34,941 bases of DNA, taken from the IMG/VR virus record IMGVR_UViG_3300025634_000102, positions 1 through 34,941 of that record; one strand, written 5' to 3'. The notes below the pieces were generated by a model, which did no database searches, had not been told where the DNA came from, and saw only the letters and a list, made by a program, of their open reading frames with translations. Below, in pieces: positions 16,467-24,105 of this stretch. Every line of letters starts with the position of its first letter. Position 1 is the stretch's first letter. The position numbers and the translations under genes are program-made. This DNA comes from a virus.

Positions 16467-18218
16467 TCATGCCGCCACCTCATCATCCGCTTCGGCCGCG
16501 TTGTCCGCCGTCTCAGGATCATCCGCCGCCTCTTGCAATTTGCCGCCGGGAGCACCTTCGCCGGCCGGAGGCTGTTCGCCACTGCCCCCAGCGTTGCCCG
16601 CCGCACCGAAGCCACTTGCCCCGCCCGCGCCGAATAAGACGCTCGGCGTCTTCGCCGCGTTCTCTTTTGCAAGCTCCGCTTCCTCCGCCGCCACCTGCGT
16701 GGCATCGCCGTTCAGCCGGAGCATCAGCGCGTTGTGAACGCTCATGGTTCCAGCGGCGCGGTAGACGCTGACCGTGTTGGCAAGGTCGATTTCATCGACA
16801 GGTAAACCGTCTTGAAGCTCGCATTGGGTTTCGCCGGTGTCGTAGCGATTGCCGGGAATGGTTTGTTCCAGTGCCTGGGCGACGCAAATCATTTGCGTGA
16901 TGCCGCCGGTCCAGAACGATGATTTGCGCGCGGCTTTGCGAACCGAGGTATAAGCCTGCACGCGAACCGTCTTGTACGCCTCCGCACCGCCGCCGCCGGG
17001 GCGGATGCCGATCAGGATCGGCGACACTTCGACTTGCTGAAGCAAAGCATCACGCTGGAAATTCCGATCCTCCAGTGCGTATTGCAACTCCGCTCCCGCC
17101 CAGCGGAGATAGGCGGGTATTCGGTTCGGATCGACATAGAAGAACGCGGCATTGGAGGCTCGAATATTTCCCTGCGCGTCCGCGGCTTCGACGGGGAACG
17201 CCATCTTCGGATCGGCGTGTTTAGCCAGCACGCGGAAGATTTGCGTCTCCTTGGCATTGAGGATGTCCTGAAGCGGAATGGCGCCGTCGTAATCGCTCAC
17301 CGGACGGCCGCGTGAAAACTGGTTGGGAATCCAAACGATTGTGTTGTAAGGGATGCCGGTCTGCTGAACCGGCACCAGCATGTTATCTTCCAGGTCTTGC
17401 GCCATCAGCGGGTATTGCGGCGGCGCGAGCATGCCTTGCGCTGTCATAATCGCCGTGCCGCGTTCGGGAGCCTGGGCGTCGGCGTTATTGTCGTCCACCG
17501 TGGCTGTTGCCGGCGCGGGTGCGGGGGACGCTCCGTTCCAGAATTTCAGGTCGATTTCCTTGCCGAGCTTTCCGTCTTTATCGAGCTGGTAAAGATGCCG
17601 CTCGATGCGGCCGGGGAAGTAGCTTTGCTTGAGGAGAAGATTGATCGGGCAATCCTTGGTGCCGATGTCCTTGACGAGCAACCGGTCGTATTGGGCAAAC
17701 TGGCCATCGGGTTGAATCTCGCCGACCGGGAAAATCTCGTCAACGGGAACCTGCTGAAGATAAACTTCGCCGCGCCAGACAATCGCTTCAATGATCGCCT
17801 CGGACTCGTAGGCGCAGTCCATCGCGCACGAGTAGATCAGCCGGTGAAGCTTGGATCGCTTGATGAGTTTGGCGAGAAATCCCTTTTGGATTTCGTTGTC
17901 GCATTGAATGAGCGGAGCGCGGCCGAAGAGCATGTCCGCGTTGATGAGGCTGGAGAGTCCGAGCAGGTTCATGGTGATGTAGGGCTGAATCTTTTGCTCG
18001 GCGGCATACATGGGCTGGAAATCAGCTTGCGACCGGCGTTCGTCGAGGAAGTACGTTCGGTGGTTGCCGTCGGCGAGCAGGCGAGCCTGGCGGATGCGCT
18101 CAAGGCGTTCCTGTTGCGCGCCGGAGAGGAACGAGGCGTAGCCACCGCCGCGCATGGACTGCCAGTTGGGCATGGTCGAGTAGACCCAGACAGCCGGGAT
18201 TTTGACGGGGATTTGCAT
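16467..18218 (-). CDS. Portal protein, SPP1 gp6-like
   Basis: The 583-residue protein lies between the large terminase and MuF genes, as portals do. An early helical region contains PYITMNLLGLSSLINADMLF near residues 79-98, a pattern typical of SPP1 gp6-type portals, followed by a mixed domain with HRLIYSCAMDCAYESEAI near 125-142. The last 60 residues are Gly/Ala/Glu-rich and probably disordered. Mu itself has a DUF935 (gp29) portal, so this head module is not purely Mu-like. The portal forms the dodecameric DNA channel and binds terminase. The ATG at 18218 begins 2 bases after the terminase stop. Confidence 0.8.
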   Translation of the reverse strand: MQIPVKIPAVWVYSTMPNWQSMRGGGYASFLSGAQQERLERIRQARLLADGNHRTYFLDERRSQADFQPMYAAEQKIQPYITMNLLGLSSLINADMLFGRAPLIQCDNEIQKGFLAKLIKRSKLHRLIYSCAMDCAYESEAIIEAIVWRGEVYLQQVPVDEIFPVGEIQPDGQFAQYDRLLVKDIGTKDCPINLLLKQSYFPGRIERHLYQLDKDGKLGKEIDLKFWNGASPAPAPATATVDDNNADAQAPERGTAIMTAQGMLAPPQYPLMAQDLEDNMLVPVQQTGIPYNTIVWIPNQFSRGRPVSDYDGAIPLQDILNAKETQIFRVLAKHADPKMAFPVEAADAQGNIRASNAAFFYVDPNRIPAYLRWAGAELQYALEDRNFQRDALLQQVEVSPILIGIRPGGGGAEAYKTVRVQAYTSVRKAARKSSFWTGGITQMICVAQALEQTIPGNRYDTGETQCELQDGLPVDEIDLANTVSVYRAAGTMSVHNALMLRLNGDATQVAAEEAELAKENAAKTPSVLFGAGGASGFGAAGNAGGSGEQPPAGEGAPGGKLQEAADDPETADNAAEADDEVAA

Positions 18219-18220
18219 TT

Positions 18221-19681
18221 TTAGGTGTACCCCGCCGGGAGTTCGGGAAGTGATTCAGGGAGTGATCGCACCGCGTTCTTCGCGCCCGCCATGCGTGCCA
18301 GGGCGAGCGACCAGGCGATGTCGCAGTGGCTGGACATCAGGAGCACGTTGTCAGTTTCGTCGAGCGCCAGTTGACCGCCGGTGTCATCTTTTTGTATGGC
18401 ATAAACGTCGGTGGCGATGAACTTGTATTTTTCGAGTCCCGGCAGGGTTTGTGTGCAATCTCCGAAAGCGGTGGCGAGGTTGCTGGCGAGTTCCTTTTTG
18501 CGTGTGCCGCCGAAGTTGACGCCCGTCCAGCGATCGCGGAATTTTCCTTCGAGGAATTCGTTTGACTCCATGCCCAATCCGGTGGAGTCGCCGCACCCGA
18601 CTGAGCCATATCCGCCCGCTTCCATCGCCGCAGTGACCACGCCCCTCTGCGTGGCGAAGGGAACTCCGTGCATGAGGATCACGAAGCGCAATTGCTTCGG
18701 CCGGCCCATGCGGTTGAGGTTGCCCGTGACGACGGACAAATGCCCGCGCCGCGCCACGTCCCAGCCGATCTCGACGCGGCCGCCAGCGGCGCGGAGATTC
18801 ATGTTGGTAAAGAAGTCGAGCGGCAACGCCCCGCCCGCGTCGAGTTGGGCGATGCTGAAATCCAGCCCCGCGCCGAGTGCCGCGGCGGCTTCGATTTGCG
18901 CCCACTTGACGAGTGATTCGAGGTCGCCGGTAAACTGGCACATGTATTCACGCGGCCATTTGCCTTCGTCGTTGTACAGGCGGCGGAAGGCGGCGATGGT
19001 TGTGGGGTTGCCCTTGTTATCGCGGAGAACGAATCCTTCCTGATTCACCGATTGTTCGATGTCGCAGGTGTGAACGCTGTAAGTTTCGCTATCGCGCCAG
19101 AGTTCGTAGAACTTGGTGTTTTTTCCGCGCGGCGTGCTGATGACGATGACCTGGAATCCGCGCGTGGTAATCGGAAAAATCACCGACCAGTGGGCGTAGC
19201 CGCCGCCGGGGAAGAGGCCGAACTCGGTGAGGATGATGTTGCCGGTGAGACCGGCGAGTGTGTCAGGATCGCGGCCGGGAAGGCTGACCACGCGCCCGCC
19301 AGAGGGGAAGGTGATCTCGCGGGCTTTGCATTGGAAGATTTGGTCGATGGTTTTGTCGCGTTCAGTGAAATCGGTTTCAGAGTAACGCAGCTCCTGTTGC
19401 AGCTTTGCGACGCGACGATAGGCCTCGGCGAATTGTCGGCATTTTGCGAAGGTCGCGTCGGCCTGGCGTTGTGTGATGGAGACGATGAACCACGATTGCC
19501 CGGTGCGGGCGGCATTCTCGACGGCCTTGGCGGCGGCGGTGAAATCTTTGCCCTTTTGCCGGTGCCAGTTGACGACGATGACGCGGGCTTGATCCTCGAA
19601 GAATCGCTTCTGCGAGGCGTCGAAGCGAACCATCGGTTCGATGTCGAGATTAGCGGCGGCGGTGGCGGCGGTGGCGTTCAT
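18221..19681 (-). CDS. Terminase large subunit, Mu gp28-like
   Basis: The 486-residue protein has an ATPase part with a Walker-A-like RQKGKD at residues 41-46 and a Walker-B-like hydrophobic strand ending in TE (NIILTEF, residues 148-154; the usual Asp is Thr152). The nuclease part carries three Asp residues in the expected order: Asp308 in GWDVAR, Asp365 in GDSTGLG, and Asp454 in HCDIAW. These suit an RNase-H-like packaging nuclease. It starts at the ATG at 19681, overlapping the small-subunit stop as TAATG. Function: ATP-driven DNA packaging and cutting, headful-style in Mu-like phages. The changed Walker B residue deserves checking. Confidence 0.85.
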   Translation of the reverse strand: MNATAATAAANLDIEPMVRFDASQKRFFEDQARVIVVNWHRQKGKDFTAAAKAVENAARTGQSWFIVSITQRQADATFAKCRQFAEAYRRVAKLQQELRYSETDFTERDKTIDQIFQCKAREITFPSGGRVVSLPGRDPDTLAGLTGNIILTEFGLFPGGGYAHWSVIFPITTRGFQVIVISTPRGKNTKFYELWRDSETYSVHTCDIEQSVNQEGFVLRDNKGNPTTIAAFRRLYNDEGKWPREYMCQFTGDLESLVKWAQIEAAAALGAGLDFSIAQLDAGGALPLDFFTNMNLRAAGGRVEIGWDVARRGHLSVVTGNLNRMGRPKQLRFVILMHGVPFATQRGVVTAAMEAGGYGSVGCGDSTGLGMESNEFLEGKFRDRWTGVNFGGTRKKELASNLATAFGDCTQTLPGLEKYKFIATDVYAIQKDDTGGQLALDETDNVLLMSSHCDIAWSLALARMAGAKNAVRSLPESLPELPAGYT

Positions 19682-20190
19682 TAACCAAACACCGACTTTC
19701 TGATTTCCGCCAAATCCTCGGCGGTGATGGTGCGGGTGGGCGAGGCCTGAACCTTCGCGGCGGCTTCCTTGTCGAAGCGGAGTGAGAGTTTTTCCTTGGT
19801 GTTGGTGAGGTTGAGCAGAGATCGCGTCATGCGCTGCACATCGAGCGGGTCGATCTTTTGTTCAGCCTGCAAGGCCGTGGCCTGCTCGAAGACCACTTGC
19901 GTGAGTTGCATGGCGGTTGCTTCGGCTACCGAGTCAAATCCTTTGCCCGCCGCGACGGCTTCTTTCATGGCGGCGGCGAGTCCGGTGGATTCGGCGAACC
20001 GTTCGCTGAGCATTTCCTCGCGGAATTGGAGCATCCAGCGGCCCACGGATGAGCGGCTTAGCGTGAATTGCCGCTCCAAAAGCCATTGGTGCAATTCGTC
20101 GATGCTTCGGCCTGGCTCGCGCGCAAAAATCTTCAGTTCGTCCAATTCGGACGAGGAAAGGAGTTCGTGAACTTTGAACGGGGATGGCAC
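19681..20190 (-). CDS. Terminase small subunit, Mu gp27-like (DUF3486)
   Basis: The 169-residue protein resembles the DUF3486 small-terminase family of Mu-like phages: DELHQWLLERQFTLSRSSVGR near residues 31-51 is the characteristic HTH-like DNA-binding region, followed by a long helical body and a C-terminal strand. It precedes the large terminase with a TAATG overlap, as in Mu. The small subunit recognises the packaging start site. The ATG at 20190 has GGAGG-type sequence about 15 bases upstream. Confidence is high for family and position. Confidence 0.85.
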   Translation of the reverse strand: MPSPFKVHELLSSSELDELKIFAREPGRSIDELHQWLLERQFTLSRSSVGRWMLQFREEMLSERFAESTGLAAAMKEAVAAGKGFDSVAEATAMQLTQVVFEQATALQAEQKIDPLDVQRMTRSLLNLTNTKEKLSLRFDKEAAAKVQASPTRTITAEDLAEIRKSVFG

Positions 20191-20192
20191 GA

Positions 20193-20564
20193 CTAGTCCT
20201 CCCCCTCAACGGTGATCCGCGAGTCGGCGATGTCCGGGTCGGGGGGAATCGTTTCGAGTTTTAGGCTGGTGCCTTTGGCGGTGATGCGGTAGCTGACAAA
20301 TCGCGGCCCGAACGGCTCGCCCTGACGGCGGGTGTGCAGCGTTTCGGTGACTAAGCCCTTGTTGATCAGATCACGCATCAGGCAGAGGAAGTGATCCGCG
20401 CCATCGAAGTCGAAGTCGCCGGCTCCTTCGCCGCCAACGGCGGAGAAGAGCGGCAGTCCGCCGTATCCGCCGGTGGGCGAATTGCGGCAGAAATAGAGCG
20501 TGGTCAGGAGCCGGTGGCGCAGCTCCTTGTCGCGGGCGATATTAGCGCGGTCGAATCCGATCAC
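20193..20564 (-). CDS. Winged-helix protein of the Mu-like phage VpaChn25_0724 type
   Basis: This 123-residue protein has a winged-helix pattern: an N-terminal helix (ARDKELRHRLLTTLYFC), a recognition-type segment (DHFLCLMRDLINKGLVTETL, residues 58-77) and a beta wing with FVSYRITAKG. Small proteins of this kind lie between the DUF2730-like gene and the DUF3486 terminase in many Mu-like phages, as here. Their role is unknown but DNA binding is likely. The start is a GTG at 20564, whose GTGA overlaps the stop of the preceding gene; GGAGGGG is directly upstream. It may help terminase or late regulation. Confidence 0.65.
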   Translation of the reverse strand: MIGFDRANIARDKELRHRLLTTLYFCRNSPTGGYGGLPLFSAVGGEGAGDFDFDGADHFLCLMRDLINKGLVTETLHTRRQGEPFGPRFVSYRITAKGTSLKLETIPPDPDIADSRITVEGED

Positions 20565-21028
20565 GATTGCCCCTCCATGCGGGTTTTGAGCGTGGCGTTC
20601 AGCCCGGCGATGGCGTTGCTCATGCCCATGGTGGCGTCCTGGAATCCCTTGAAATTCTTACTGACCGACTCCTCGAATGACTTGAAATCCGCCTTGGAAA
20701 CCATGTTCATGATCACCCACTCCGAGAGTTGGTGCAGTTGGGTCGTGGCCTTTAGTTCCATCTGCTGAATTCGGTCGCGTTGGAGGCCAAAATTCTCGTC
20801 TCCATTTTCAAGCCGCTGCTCAATGCGGCGGATGCCGGAATTGATCTGCTTGACCTCGCCATCGATCATCTTCGCCGCCATCTGCTCGATGCTTACTTTG
20901 AGTTTATCTCGCTCCGCTTTTCCGGCGTCGGAATCCTGCTTGCGATTTTGCATCCAAAGGATGATCCCCGCCGAGAGCAGGAGCGCGAGAAAATCGAAAA
21001 TCGCTTGAATGACGAATGGCCAGGACAT
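20561..21028 (-). CDS. Membrane-anchored coiled-coil protein, DUF2730-like
   Basis: The 155-residue protein begins with one membrane segment (AIFDFLALLLSAGIILWMQ, residues 9-27), then a charged linker and a long coiled coil with heptad-like residues to the C-terminus. This matches the DUF2730 (Mu gp25-type) small membrane proteins that precede terminase genes in Mu-like phages. Role is unknown; some such proteins are thought to act near lysis or at the membrane. The ATG at 21028 has AAGGAAG about 8 bases upstream. The end overlaps the next start by 4 bases. Confidence 0.6.
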   Translation of the reverse strand: MSWPFVIQAIFDFLALLLSAGIILWMQNRKQDSDAGKAERDKLKVSIEQMAAKMIDGEVKQINSGIRRIEQRLENGDENFGLQRDRIQQMELKATTQLHQLSEWVIMNMVSKADFKSFEESVSKNFKGFQDATMGMSNAIAGLNATLKTRMEGQS

Positions 21029-21059
21029 ATCGAGCTTCCTTGCTCAGTGCGGGTAAACT

Positions 21060-21275
21060 TCAAAGTTTGATGCCGGAAGTCTCGCCGCCGCATTTGACGA
21101 TCTGGCCAGTATTGATCGAAGAAAACAGGTTCTTTTCTCCGTCTGGGCGGCGACCGAGGGACGTCTGGACACTGACGTTGCAAAAATCGGCCGCTCCCTC
21201 GACGAGGTGAGTGACTATGCCGGGAATGAGGACGCGGTCGCCTATTTTGAGCAGCGTTCCGTTTGCATCGTGCAT
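21060..21275 (-). CDS. Small SH3-like phage protein
   Basis: This 71-residue protein starts at the ATG at 21275, with AAGGA 8 bases upstream, and not at the much longer Pro-rich reading upstream in the same frame. It carries GTLLKIGDRVLIPGIVTHLV near residues 6-25 and a CNVSVQTSLGRRPDG segment, ending in SSINTGQIVKCGG. This pattern recurs in small hypothetical proteins of many phages near lysis or terminase genes, and looks like an SH3-type beta barrel. The function is not known. The leader phrase at 21,284-21,313 lies just upstream and supplies the ribosome binding site. Confidence 0.6.
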   Translation of the reverse strand: MHDANGTLLKIGDRVLIPGIVTHLVEGAADFCNVSVQTSLGRRPDGEKNLFSSINTGQIVKCGGETSGIKL

Positions 21276-21283
21276 GGCGTTTT

Positions 21284-21313
21284 TCCTTTGCGCTCTTCGC
21301 GCCGTCGCGGTTA
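21284..21313 (-). repeat. Host-type leader phrase (ccgcgaaggcgcgaag type)
   Basis: On the minus strand this reads aaccgcgacggcgcgaagagcgcaaagg in two parts: aaccgcgacggcg then cgaagagcgcaaagg. The final aaagga provides the Shine-Dalgarno of the gene starting at 21,275. A near-identical phrase precedes the gene at 25,109. Confidence 0.65.
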
Positions 21314-21321
21314 ACTTTAGT

Positions 21322-21579
21322 TCAGGCAACGGCGGTGACGGGCGTCGAGGGCGCGGCGGGCGATGTCGCACTCGGCCCGAACAACGCTTCCGCGTTGGCC
21401 AGGGCTGAATCGAAGCCCTGATGGGCGGTGTCCTGGGCGACGGCGGCGGTTGTCGCGGCCGCGTCGGCAGTGGCGGCGTCGGAGGCGGTCTGATTGGCGG
21501 TGGCGACGGCCTGGCTGAATGCGTTTCCGGCATCGGTCAGGTCTTTGAGTGTCGCTGCAAGTTTCGTTTGGTCGATCAT
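21322..21579 (-). CDS. Ala-rich helical small protein
   Basis: I do not recognise this 85-residue protein. It is almost wholly helical and very rich in Ala, Thr and Asp (SQAVATANQTASDAATADAA) with a Pro/Ser/Thr-rich tail, suggesting a coiled coil with a flexible end. I start it at the ATG at 21579, preceded by GGAG; an in-frame extension of 20 residues upstream reads through the host-type leader phrase and is unlikely to be translated. It lies between a lipoprotein and a small SH3-like protein, and may be part of a membrane or lysis set. Confidence 0.5.
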   Translation of the reverse strand: MIDQTKLAATLKDLTDAGNAFSQAVATANQTASDAATADAAATTAAVAQDTAHQGFDSALANAEALFGPSATSPAAPSTPVTAVA

Positions 21580-21606
21580 GATTTTCTCCAAAAAAGGTTT
21601 TGTTTT

Positions 21607-21636
21607 ATTCGTGCCGATTCGTGCCCATTCGTGGAT
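21607..21636 (-). repeat. Host-type leader phrase (cacgaatgggcacgaat type)
   Basis: On the minus strand this is gatccacgaatgggcacg followed by aatcggcacgaat, ending about 27 bases before the start codon at 21,579. It is the same style of short tandem phrase as those upstream of other genes in the element. Confidence 0.6.
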
Positions 21637-21645
21637 CAAATTCCT

Positions 21646-22293
21646 TCACGCCGCCGGAGCGGCCTGCAATACCGCGGTGGCGACCGGCGCGGCGAGAGAA
21701 GGATGGCTGATGGTTGTCGTTGTGGAGGCGGTGATCGGCACCGCCGATCCGGTGAGTGCGGCCAGTGCGACCTTGTGATTCTGCAGATCAGCCAGCACGC
21801 CGCTTTTGCTGACGGTCTGGAATATGCCGAAGCCGAGCAGAATCGCGGCGCCTGCGAGTTGGCCATAGGGTCCAAGGGCGTTCAGACCTGAAACGTCTGG
21901 AGCCGATCCGGTTTGCATGGACGTGACGGCGGATTGGGCGGTGTTGAGCAGCGATTGTGCGGTCTGCTCGGCCTTCTGGGCCGTCGCCAGGCCGTTGGCG
22001 GCCATGGCGTCGGCCTGCTGTAAAACCGCGACGGAATTGCTCGCCTGTGTCGTCGCGGCGGTATTGGCGGGGAGCGTGGCAAGCAACGCTTGTGCGCTGG
22101 CGACGGAGGCGTCGATCTTGGTCTTGGCGTCCTCGGCGAGGGCAGTGGCCTGCGTGGTGGCGGCGAGATAGCTTTGGGCATTGGACAAATCGGCTTGTGC
22201 CGTCGCCAATTGGGCTGGATTGCAGCCGAAAAGAAGAATCGGCAATGCGATCATGGCGAGAAACAGGCACGCAATTTGAGATCGAATTTTCAT
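21646..22293 (-). CDS. Lipoprotein with coiled coil and membrane segment
   Basis: The 215-residue product starts at the ATG at 22293, with GGAG 6 bases upstream. Residues 1-24 form a lipoprotein signal: basic MKIRS, hydrophobic run, and a lipobox ending LLFGC, with Cys24 as the lipidated residue (Phe at -2 is unusual). An Ala/Thr/Gln-rich coiled coil follows, with a likely membrane segment around residues 143-161 (AGAAILLGFGIFQTV). Placement at the head of the late operon, near other small membrane proteins, suggests a spanin-like or lysis-related role, but no family was recognised. A terminator-like hairpin at 22,305-22,343 lies just upstream. Confidence 0.6.
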   Translation of the reverse strand: MKIRSQIACLFLAMIALPILLFGCNPAQLATAQADLSNAQSYLAATTQATALAEDAKTKIDASVASAQALLATLPANTAATTQASNSVAVLQQADAMAANGLATAQKAEQTAQSLLNTAQSAVTSMQTGSAPDVSGLNALGPYGQLAGAAILLGFGIFQTVSKSGVLADLQNHKVALAALTGSAVPITASTTTTISHPSLAAPVATAVLQAAPAA

Positions 22294-22304
22294 GCGATTG
22301 CTCC

Positions 22305-22343
22305 AAAAAGGGCAAGCCCCGCCGCGAGATTGCGGGCGGGGGC
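22305..22343 (-). terminator. Terminator-like hairpin with U run
   Basis: On the minus strand an imperfect GC stem (gcccccgcccgc / gcggcggggc, one bulge) is followed by ttgcccttttt. It sits 12 bases before the lipoprotein start, so it could end transcripts from the repressor side or act as an attenuator that a late factor overrides. Confidence 0.4.
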
Positions 22344-22363
22344 GAGAAGGCACCATGGCCTCC

Positions 22364-22389
22364 CCGGGGCGGCGCGAACGCCGCCCCGG
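22364..22389. other. Perfect 11-bp GC hairpin
   Basis: ccggggcggcg and cgccgccccgg pair perfectly around the loop cgaa. There is no U run directly on either side. It resembles the hairpin at 24,533-24,558 in base composition and in its GCGGCG core, suggesting a shared structural motif of the control regions. Confidence 0.5.
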
Positions 22390-22921
22390 ATTGGCCTCGC
22401 TATGGGGGGGGGGTTATTTTCGTAAAAATCCCGCCGCGCAAACGCCGATTTGGCGGCGGGACGCTCCGCTTCCGTGCGGGGCAGGTTGAAAAACGCGGCG
22501 AGGCGCATCAGGCCGCGTCGCGCTGAGGTTCCCCGACCGAGATCAACGTGTGCGGGTACCCGCCGCGCCAGTTGGATGGCCGTTAATTTTCCATCGACGG
22601 TTTCGGTGGGTTGTGAATGTGGAATTGGGAGGAATTTTTGCGCGAAGGCGCGGAGGGTGAGATCCGGCGGCGGAGTTTGATCCGCGTGATCTACGCCATC
22701 CGTGGTTGATCGCCGCACATCCATGCGCGAAATCCAAAACGAGAACGCCCATGCGTGATGCCTGTCCACGTCGCTCAACCAGCGCGGGGCAGGCCGCATG
22801 GGCCATCAGTTCGTTCCGTTTTCGCGTTCATGCGAAGCGGTAGTGACTCGCTCGCAGGTGATGATCTTGCTCAAGTGCTTTCGGTAAGTCAAGGGGCGTC
22901 CAATTAAATTCTAAATATTTT

Positions 22922-23401
22922 TCAAGTTAAATCTTCGCGGATTTGCAGCCCGCATCGCGGACAGATCAGCACATAGCCGCTTCGGAACATGAGGTAGAGG
23001 AGGCCGGGAATGATGAATAGGCAAAAAAGGAAAACGAGGAGAAACAGCGATCCGCGAGCACGGCGACGTGGCTTGCCTCGATACCCGCAGTTGGGATTCG
23101 GGCAGATGATCGCCCCGCGCGGAAGGGATGCGGGTGAAGCCACCATTGATTTGGCGACTGCGTCGATGCCGCGCATGGCGGCGCGAAGAATGACGGGCTT
23201 CGTTCGCCTCCTCACCGGTTGCGGAAGTGAAGCTGTTTTGATCTCTGTAAGCTCGTTATCCTTTTTGAGTCGTTCGTAGCATTCGGGGCACAAAACCCAT
23301 TTGCCGTGGATTTGCGGAGCATCCATTCGCTTGATAATCAGTAGGCAATTGTCGCATTTTTCCCCTATATCCACGCCGTTTTCCGTCATATTAGCACCCA
23401 C
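22922..23401 (-). CDS. Zinc-ribbon membrane protein
   Basis: This 159-residue protein has a CxxC pair near the N-terminus (CDNC), a second CxxC near residue 38 (CPEC), another Cys pair before a single membrane segment (CPNPNC, then LFLLVFLFCLFIIPGLLYLMF), and a last pair after it (CPRC). The paired cysteines suggest zinc ribbons on both sides of the membrane segment. The GTG at 23401 overlaps the repressor stop as TAGTG; an ATG four codons later is an alternative. It is co-transcribed with the repressor, so it may act in lysogeny or superinfection exclusion. The function is unknown. Confidence 0.6.
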   Translation of the reverse strand: MGANMTENGVDIGEKCDNCLLIIKRMDAPQIHGKWVLCPECYERLKKDNELTEIKTASLPQPVRRRTKPVILRAAMRGIDAVAKSMVASPASLPRGAIICPNPNCGYRGKPRRRARGSLFLLVFLFCLFIIPGLLYLMFRSGYVLICPRCGLQIREDLT

Positions 23402-24105
23402 TATAGTTCAACAATCTTCCTGACCGCCCTCATCATCTTCACGATCTCCGTCTTCTTCGTCCGCGCGGTGCGGTAGCGAATATTGATCGGACTGAGGATG
23501 AGCTTCTCCGGGTCGCTCGGATGTATTAATACACGCTTGAAGGTCGATGTGCCACCCAAAAGCTGAACGTAATAGCACTTCCCTGCACGCAAACCTTCCT
23601 TAGCAAAAGACTCCGCCCAAAAGACGACGGTGTCGCCCTCCTTGAAATCAGGCTCCATGCAGTCGCCGCGAATGGTCAACGCCAGATCGCCCGATCCGCT
23701 TGGAATCGCGATACCGTCGCTCGCGTCGTCGGTGAACGTCTCCCTCAGTGGCTCGGCCGCGATGGGAAGGTCAAATTTCGGTATGACCTTAGTCCCCTTA
23801 GCGCTGTCTATATATACTCCGGGCGGGGCGACGGGCCTCGGGTCATTCGCTAGATCAAATTCCTCACTCGCCTGAATCTTGGCCCGATCCCAATCGGCGA
23901 GGCTGTCATAATCGAGCGATTCCGCTAATTCTTTCTCTCTCTCCCGGCGGATGCGAATCTTTTGCTGCCTCAGCCATCGCGTCACGGTTTGAAGGATGAA
24001 TTTATTCTCCCTCGCAAACGCCGAAACATTCATGCCCGTCTCGGCGATCCTGTCACGCAGCCAGCGGCCTTCGTGGAATTCTTTTTTGCCTTCAACCCTT
24101 TTCAT
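23401..24105 (-). CDS. Phage repressor with S24-type domain, nucleophile replaced by Cys
   Basis: The 234-residue protein has an N-terminal HTH (about residues 14-48) and a C-terminal S24/LexA-like domain. In LexA and lambda CI the nucleophile is the Ser of G-x-S-M; here the motif reads RGDCM, with Cys149 in the Ser place. The general base Lys190 (TFKRVLI) is present, and the 41-residue spacing matches the family (lambda CI Ser149/Lys192). No Ala-Gly cleavage site is evident to me. It is divergent from the early operon and probably controls it. The Cys may cleave slowly, not at all, or respond to redox. The ATG at 24105 is followed by a basic start. Confidence 0.8.
   Translation of the reverse strand: MKRVEGKKEFHEGRWLRDRIAETGMNVSAFARENKFILQTVTRWLRQQKIRIRREREKELAESLDYDSLADWDRAKIQASEEFDLANDPRPVAPPGVYIDSAKGTKVIPKFDLPIAAEPLRETFTDDASDGIAIPSGSGDLALTIRGDCMEPDFKEGDTVVFWAESFAKEGLRAGKCYYVQLLGGTSTFKRVLIHPSDPEKLILSPINIRYRTARTKKTEIVKMMRAVRKIVEL

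Larger units (their letters stand above)
22294..22921. other. Long intergenic spacer upstream of the late operon
   Basis: No convincing gene is seen in these 628 bases. Longer readings here have Arg/Pro-rich sequence and span hairpins and a host-type phrase (22,679-22,710, minus strand: aaccacggatggcgtagatc). The spacer holds a G10 run (22,404-22,413), a perfect GC hairpin (22,364-22,389), a terminator-like stem near the lipoprotein start, and an AT-rich end near 22,900. On the minus strand TTGACT (22,892-22,887) is followed after 17 bases by CAAGAT, a weak promoter-like pair. The long untranslated stretch between repressor-side genes and late genes is a likely site of late control. Confidence 0.5.

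Noticed and set aside
15403-16470. A 355-codon open frame across the minor head gene
   Set aside because: Its product is Arg/Gly-rich without structure, while the other frame shows recognisable MuF-like sequence on both sides of the TAA.
17397-18224. Plus-strand 275-codon open frame opposite the portal gene
   Set aside because: Antisense to the portal gene, no neighbours on that strand, and typical of high-GC shadow frames.
22290-22799. 169-codon minus-strand frame in the late spacer
   Set aside because: It runs through hairpins and a host-type phrase, has Arg/Pro-rich composition and no ribosome binding site; it overlaps the lipoprotein start.
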